Below are positions 30,163 to 32,399 of a DNA stretch of 32,399 nt, piece by piece. This DNA is from an uncultured Fenollaria sp. (lineage in GTDB: Bacteria; Bacillota; Clostridia; Tissierellales; Peptoniphilaceae): NCBI RefSeq assembly GCF_946221515.1, contig NZ_CAMJVK010000015.1, forward strand, positions 1 to 32,399, given 5' to 3'. The notes under the pieces were generated by a model that saw only the letters and a program-made list of their open reading frames with translations, ran no database searches and was not told the origin of the DNA. Made by a program: the position numbers and the translations under genes. Positions within the stretch are counted from its first letter, which is position 1. The number at the start of each line of letters is the position of its first letter.

Positions 30163-32223
30163 TTATTTAATTTTTTCTAAAACAATAGTTTTAATTCTAT
30201 CTAATTCTTTTTTTGCTTCAGCTTCATTATTTGCTCTTATCGAGAAATAGAACTTAATCTTTGGCTCAGTACCCGATGGCCTGATCGCTATCCATGAGTA
30301 GTCATCGATGTAGTACTTAAGCACGTTTGACTTATCTAGACCAGTTTCGTCATTCAAGTAGTCGACCCTCTTAATAAATTTAAGCCCATCGATCCCCGTC
30401 TTATAATTATTTCTGAACTTATCCATGATCTTAGCCATCTTGTCCTTGCCGTCAAGGCCTTCGAAGACTATGGACTCTTGCGCTTGAACGAAGTAGCCGT
30501 ACTTTTCATAAAGACTATTTAAATGGTCCAAGATATTTATATTATGCTTTTTATAATAAGCAGTCATTTGAATAAGCACCATGAAGGCGTTAACAGCGTC
30601 TTTGTCTCTTACAAAATCCCTATAGACATAGCCTATGCTCTCTTCAAAGCCGAAGAAAAAGTGTTTGTCACTCACAGTTTCAAAGTCATTAGCAAGCTTA
30701 CAGATATTTTTAAAGCCAGTTAAAACGTCAGCGGACTCAAGACCATGGTCCTCGGCAATGGCTTTTGCAAAATCCGATGTGACGATGGACTTAACTAGAT
30801 ACGAAGTCTTTGGCGCTTGTGTATGATTAAGAATGAAGTCAAGCATAAGAGCGCCGACTCTGTTGCCATCCAAAATAATGTATTCACCATCTTTTCTAAC
30901 AGCCATGTTAATTCTGTCGCAATCAGGGTCGCTTGCGAATATCGCGTCAGCATTCTCTTCTTTCGCAAGCTTTATAGCCTCGCTAAAAGCTTCTTTAAAC
31001 TCAGGATTAGGGTAAGGGCAGCTAGTAAAGTCAGGATCAGGATGCTCTTGAATTTTAGGTATATGATAATTTGTAAAGCCAAAGTCCTTTATCACTTTGA
31101 CAATAGGCTTAAGACCAGTACCATTAAGAGGTGTATAGACGAAATTTATATCTTTATCCACGTCTACATCCATTTTGATAGAGTAGAGGTCCTTGTAATA
31201 TGAAGCAAAAAATTCATCATCAATCATTTTTAGATATTTATCATCTTTGTTTTTAATAGAAATTTTATCGAAGTTTACAGACTTCATTTTACTTTGCACA
31301 AGCTCAGCCATCTCCTCAAGTATTTGCGAACCGTGCTCGTTGTAGACCTTGTAGCCATTGTAATCCTTTGGATTGTGGCTCGCAGTCACCATAACCCCAG
31401 CAGATGCCTTGTAATGCCTTATGCCATAGCTCACGAAAGGCGTTGGCAGAGCCTCATCAAAGAGGTATACCTTTATGCCTTCATTTGTGAAGATGTTTTT
31501 GCTAAGATGAGCAAAGCCCTCTGACATATGTCTTGTATCGTAGCCAATGACTACGGATGGCGAGTCAAATTTCTCTTTAAGGACTAGGGCAATGGCTTTG
31601 GCAGCGAGCTTTACTGTGTAGACGTTCATCATATTTGTACCTAGACCAAGCTTACCCCTAAGGCCAGCCGTTCCAAAGACAAGGTCACTTGCGAAATTGT
31701 TTTTAATTTCATCTTCACTCATCTTTTTAAGAAGAGCATCGTCCTCAGCGCTAATGCTTGAGTAGCTTAGCCAGGAGATATATCTTTTGTTTGTGCTATT
31801 AATCTTAAGTTTCTTTTTATTTGCTAATAGATAATAATTAACGCCGCAAAGTTTAGCTAGCTCATCCATTTGCTTAAGCAGCTTTTTCGTTTCAAGCTTT
31901 GTTTCAATATAGACATTTATAAACTTATAAGGTCTAGTAAAGTTAGAGCTCTTAGTAGAACTTAAGGCATTTTCATAAAAATATTTTAATATAGACTCAC
32001 CATAATCATGAGAAAGAATCTTAAGCATAAGCTCATACGCTTCGTAATAGCTCTTAACCTCATAAGACTTGTCATTTATATATATATAAGAAAGGATAAG
32101 CCCGCTCTTGTAATTAGCGTAAGTGAAACTATAAGGCTTAGTTGCAATGGTTTTTGTATATGATTTATTATCTTTTGCGTTTTGATCGTCGTTCTTATTT
32201 TTGAAATTCAGTATTTTACTCAT
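30163..32223 (-). CDS. pgcA: Phospho-sugar mutase (phosphoglucomutase/phosphomannomutase, PgcA-like) with an extra N-terminal domain
   Basis: Interconverts hexose 1- and 6-phosphates, for cell envelope sugars and glycogen or lipid anchors. 686 aa; relatives are about 560-580 aa. The mutase part runs from about residue 147 (RYISWLSYSSISAEDDALL; FGTAGLRGKLGLGTNMMNVYTV, 183-204 in two blocks), with active-site TASHNP (280-285, phosphoserine 282), metal loop DPDCDR, sugar loop FGFEESIGY and phosphate loop RPSGTEPK. Residues 1-146 are an extension absent from usual PgcA; residues about 30-135 look folded (SYIYINDKSYEVKSYYEAYE; YIETKLETKKLLKQMDELAK). The start is firm: AAGGAG is 7 bases before ATG 32223 and a promoter precedes it. 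Monocistronic, convergent with the repair operon. Confidence 0.93.
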   Translation of the reverse strand: MSKILNFKNKNDDQNAKDNKSYTKTIATKPYSFTYANYKSGLILSYIYINDKSYEVKSYYEAYELMLKILSHDYGESILKYFYENALSSTKSSNFTRPYKFINVYIETKLETKKLLKQMDELAKLCGVNYYLLANKKKLKINSTNKRYISWLSYSSISAEDDALLKKMSEDEIKNNFASDLVFGTAGLRGKLGLGTNMMNVYTVKLAAKAIALVLKEKFDSPSVVIGYDTRHMSEGFAHLSKNIFTNEGIKVYLFDEALPTPFVSYGIRHYKASAGVMVTASHNPKDYNGYKVYNEHGSQILEEMAELVQSKMKSVNFDKISIKNKDDKYLKMIDDEFFASYYKDLYSIKMDVDVDKDINFVYTPLNGTGLKPIVKVIKDFGFTNYHIPKIQEHPDPDFTSCPYPNPEFKEAFSEAIKLAKEENADAIFASDPDCDRINMAVRKDGEYIILDGNRVGALMLDFILNHTQAPKTSYLVKSIVTSDFAKAIAEDHGLESADVLTGFKNICKLANDFETVSDKHFFFGFEESIGYVYRDFVRDKDAVNAFMVLIQMTAYYKKHNINILDHLNSLYEKYGYFVQAQESIVFEGLDGKDKMAKIMDKFRNNYKTGIDGLKFIKRVDYLNDETGLDKSNVLKYYIDDYSWIAIRPSGTEPKIKFYFSIRANNEAEAKKELDRIKTIVLEKIK

Positions 32224-32245
32224 TGAATCACTCCTTCATATCTAT

Positions 32246-32274
32246 ATTATAATACATATGGGGGAGATAAACAA
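32246..32274 (-). promoter_or_regulatory. Sigma-A promoter of the mutase gene
   Basis: On the minus strand TTGTTT (plus 32269-32274), a 17-base spacer and TATAAT (plus 32246-32251). Transcription would start near 32239, just before the AAGGAG site at plus 32231-32236, giving a leader of about 16 bases. It confirms that the mutase starts at 32223 with its N-terminal extension. Confidence 0.72.
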
Positions 32275-32283
32275 TAAAAACAT

Positions 32284-32314
32284 AAAAAAAGAAACGTGCA
32301 AATACACGTTTCTT
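32284..32314 (-). terminator. Terminator of the tRNA-Lys gene
   Basis: On the minus strand GAAACGTG (32312-32305) pairs with CACGTTTC (32298-32291) around a six-base loop and is followed by TTTTTTT (32290-32284). It begins three bases after the tRNA 3' CCA and lies upstream of the mutase promoter, separating the two units. Confidence 0.9.
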
Positions 32315-32316
32315 CG

Positions 32317-32392
32317 TGGTGGACCATCAGGGACTCGAACCCTGGACCCACTGATTAAGAGTCAGTTGCTCTACCATCTGAGCTAATGGTCC
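32317..32392 (-). tRNA. tRNA-Lys (anticodon CUU)
   Basis: Full cloverleaf on the minus strand, 76 nt including an encoded CCA. Acceptor stem GGACCAT / ATGGTCC, discriminator A, D-arm GCTC...GAGC, anticodon stem ACTGA / TCAGT with loop CTCTTAA (anticodon CTT, lysine AAG), variable GGGTC region and T-arm CAGGG-TTCGAGT-CCCTG. All stems pair. It ends seven bases from the window edge, so it could be the last of a tRNA cluster further to the right. Confidence 0.96.
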
Positions 32393-32399
32393 AAAACTA

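Noticed and set aside
30817..31203. Plus-strand 128-codon frame opposite the mutase gene
   Set aside because: Shadow of the conserved mutase catalytic region; no SD or domain.
32201..32386. Plus-strand open frame of 61 codons ending GTRTLDPLIKSQLLYH
   Set aside because: It is the reverse complement of tRNA-Lys and its terminator; this peptide is a well-known false product of tRNA genes.

Overview
The window is chromosomal DNA from a low-GC Gram-positive bacterium. It is AT-rich, arginine is coded almost only by AGA/AGG, ATA is a common isoleucine codon, Shine-Dalgarno (SD) sites are strong, and promoters are TTGNNN-17-TATAAT. Gene order (fsa-glpX-rho, rimP-nusA-rnpM-infB-rbfA-nrnA-truB-ribF, rpsO-pnp-dut, ftsK-rimO-pgsA-pncC-recA) is that of Bacillota. 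The overall look suggests an anaerobic clostridia/Tissierellia-type organism, perhaps Peptoniphilaceae; that placement is inference. No rRNA, insertion sequence, phage, CRISPR array or origin is seen.

Layout. (1) 1-2390: end of an oligopeptide ABC transporter operon (oppD partial, oppF with an unusual internal insertion, a coupled 68-aa membrane protein) closed by a strong terminator. (2) 2391-2791: AT-rich gap with two blocks of degenerate 7-bp tandem repeats. (3) 2792-4090: an exported membrane-anchored protein of unknown function and an SdpI-family membrane protein, closed by a terminator shared with the convergent gene. (4) 4134-5942 (minus): compact UvrD-like helicase, divergent from (5) 6070-9940: nitroreductase-like protein, transaldolase-family enzyme, GlpX and Rho. 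(6) 9954-17267: the transcription/translation operon from rimP to ribF, with its own promoter and a leader hairpin that looks like an attenuator. (7) 17285-30106: rpsO promoter and leader, then a run of same-strand, tightly packed genes (rpsO, pnp, dut, uppP, ftsK, rimO, pgsA, pncC, recA, an Mre11/SbcD-like phosphoesterase, a Rad50-like ATPase split over three genes, a small membrane protein) with no clear strong terminator until 30123. (8) 30163-32223 (minus): phospho-sugar mutase with a 146-residue N-terminal extension. (9) 32317-32392 (minus): tRNA-Lys(CUU) with its terminator.

How it fits together. Most of the window is housekeeping: RNA polymerase elongation and termination factors (NusA, Rho), ribosome maturation (RimP, RbfA, RimO), initiation (IF2), RNA turnover (PNPase, NrnA), and chromosome and envelope maintenance (FtsK, UppP, PgsA, RecA). 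The most unusual parts are the split Mre11-Rad50-like module directly behind recA, the phosphomutase fused to an extra N-terminal domain, and an OppF with about 155 helical residues inserted into its nucleotide-binding domain.
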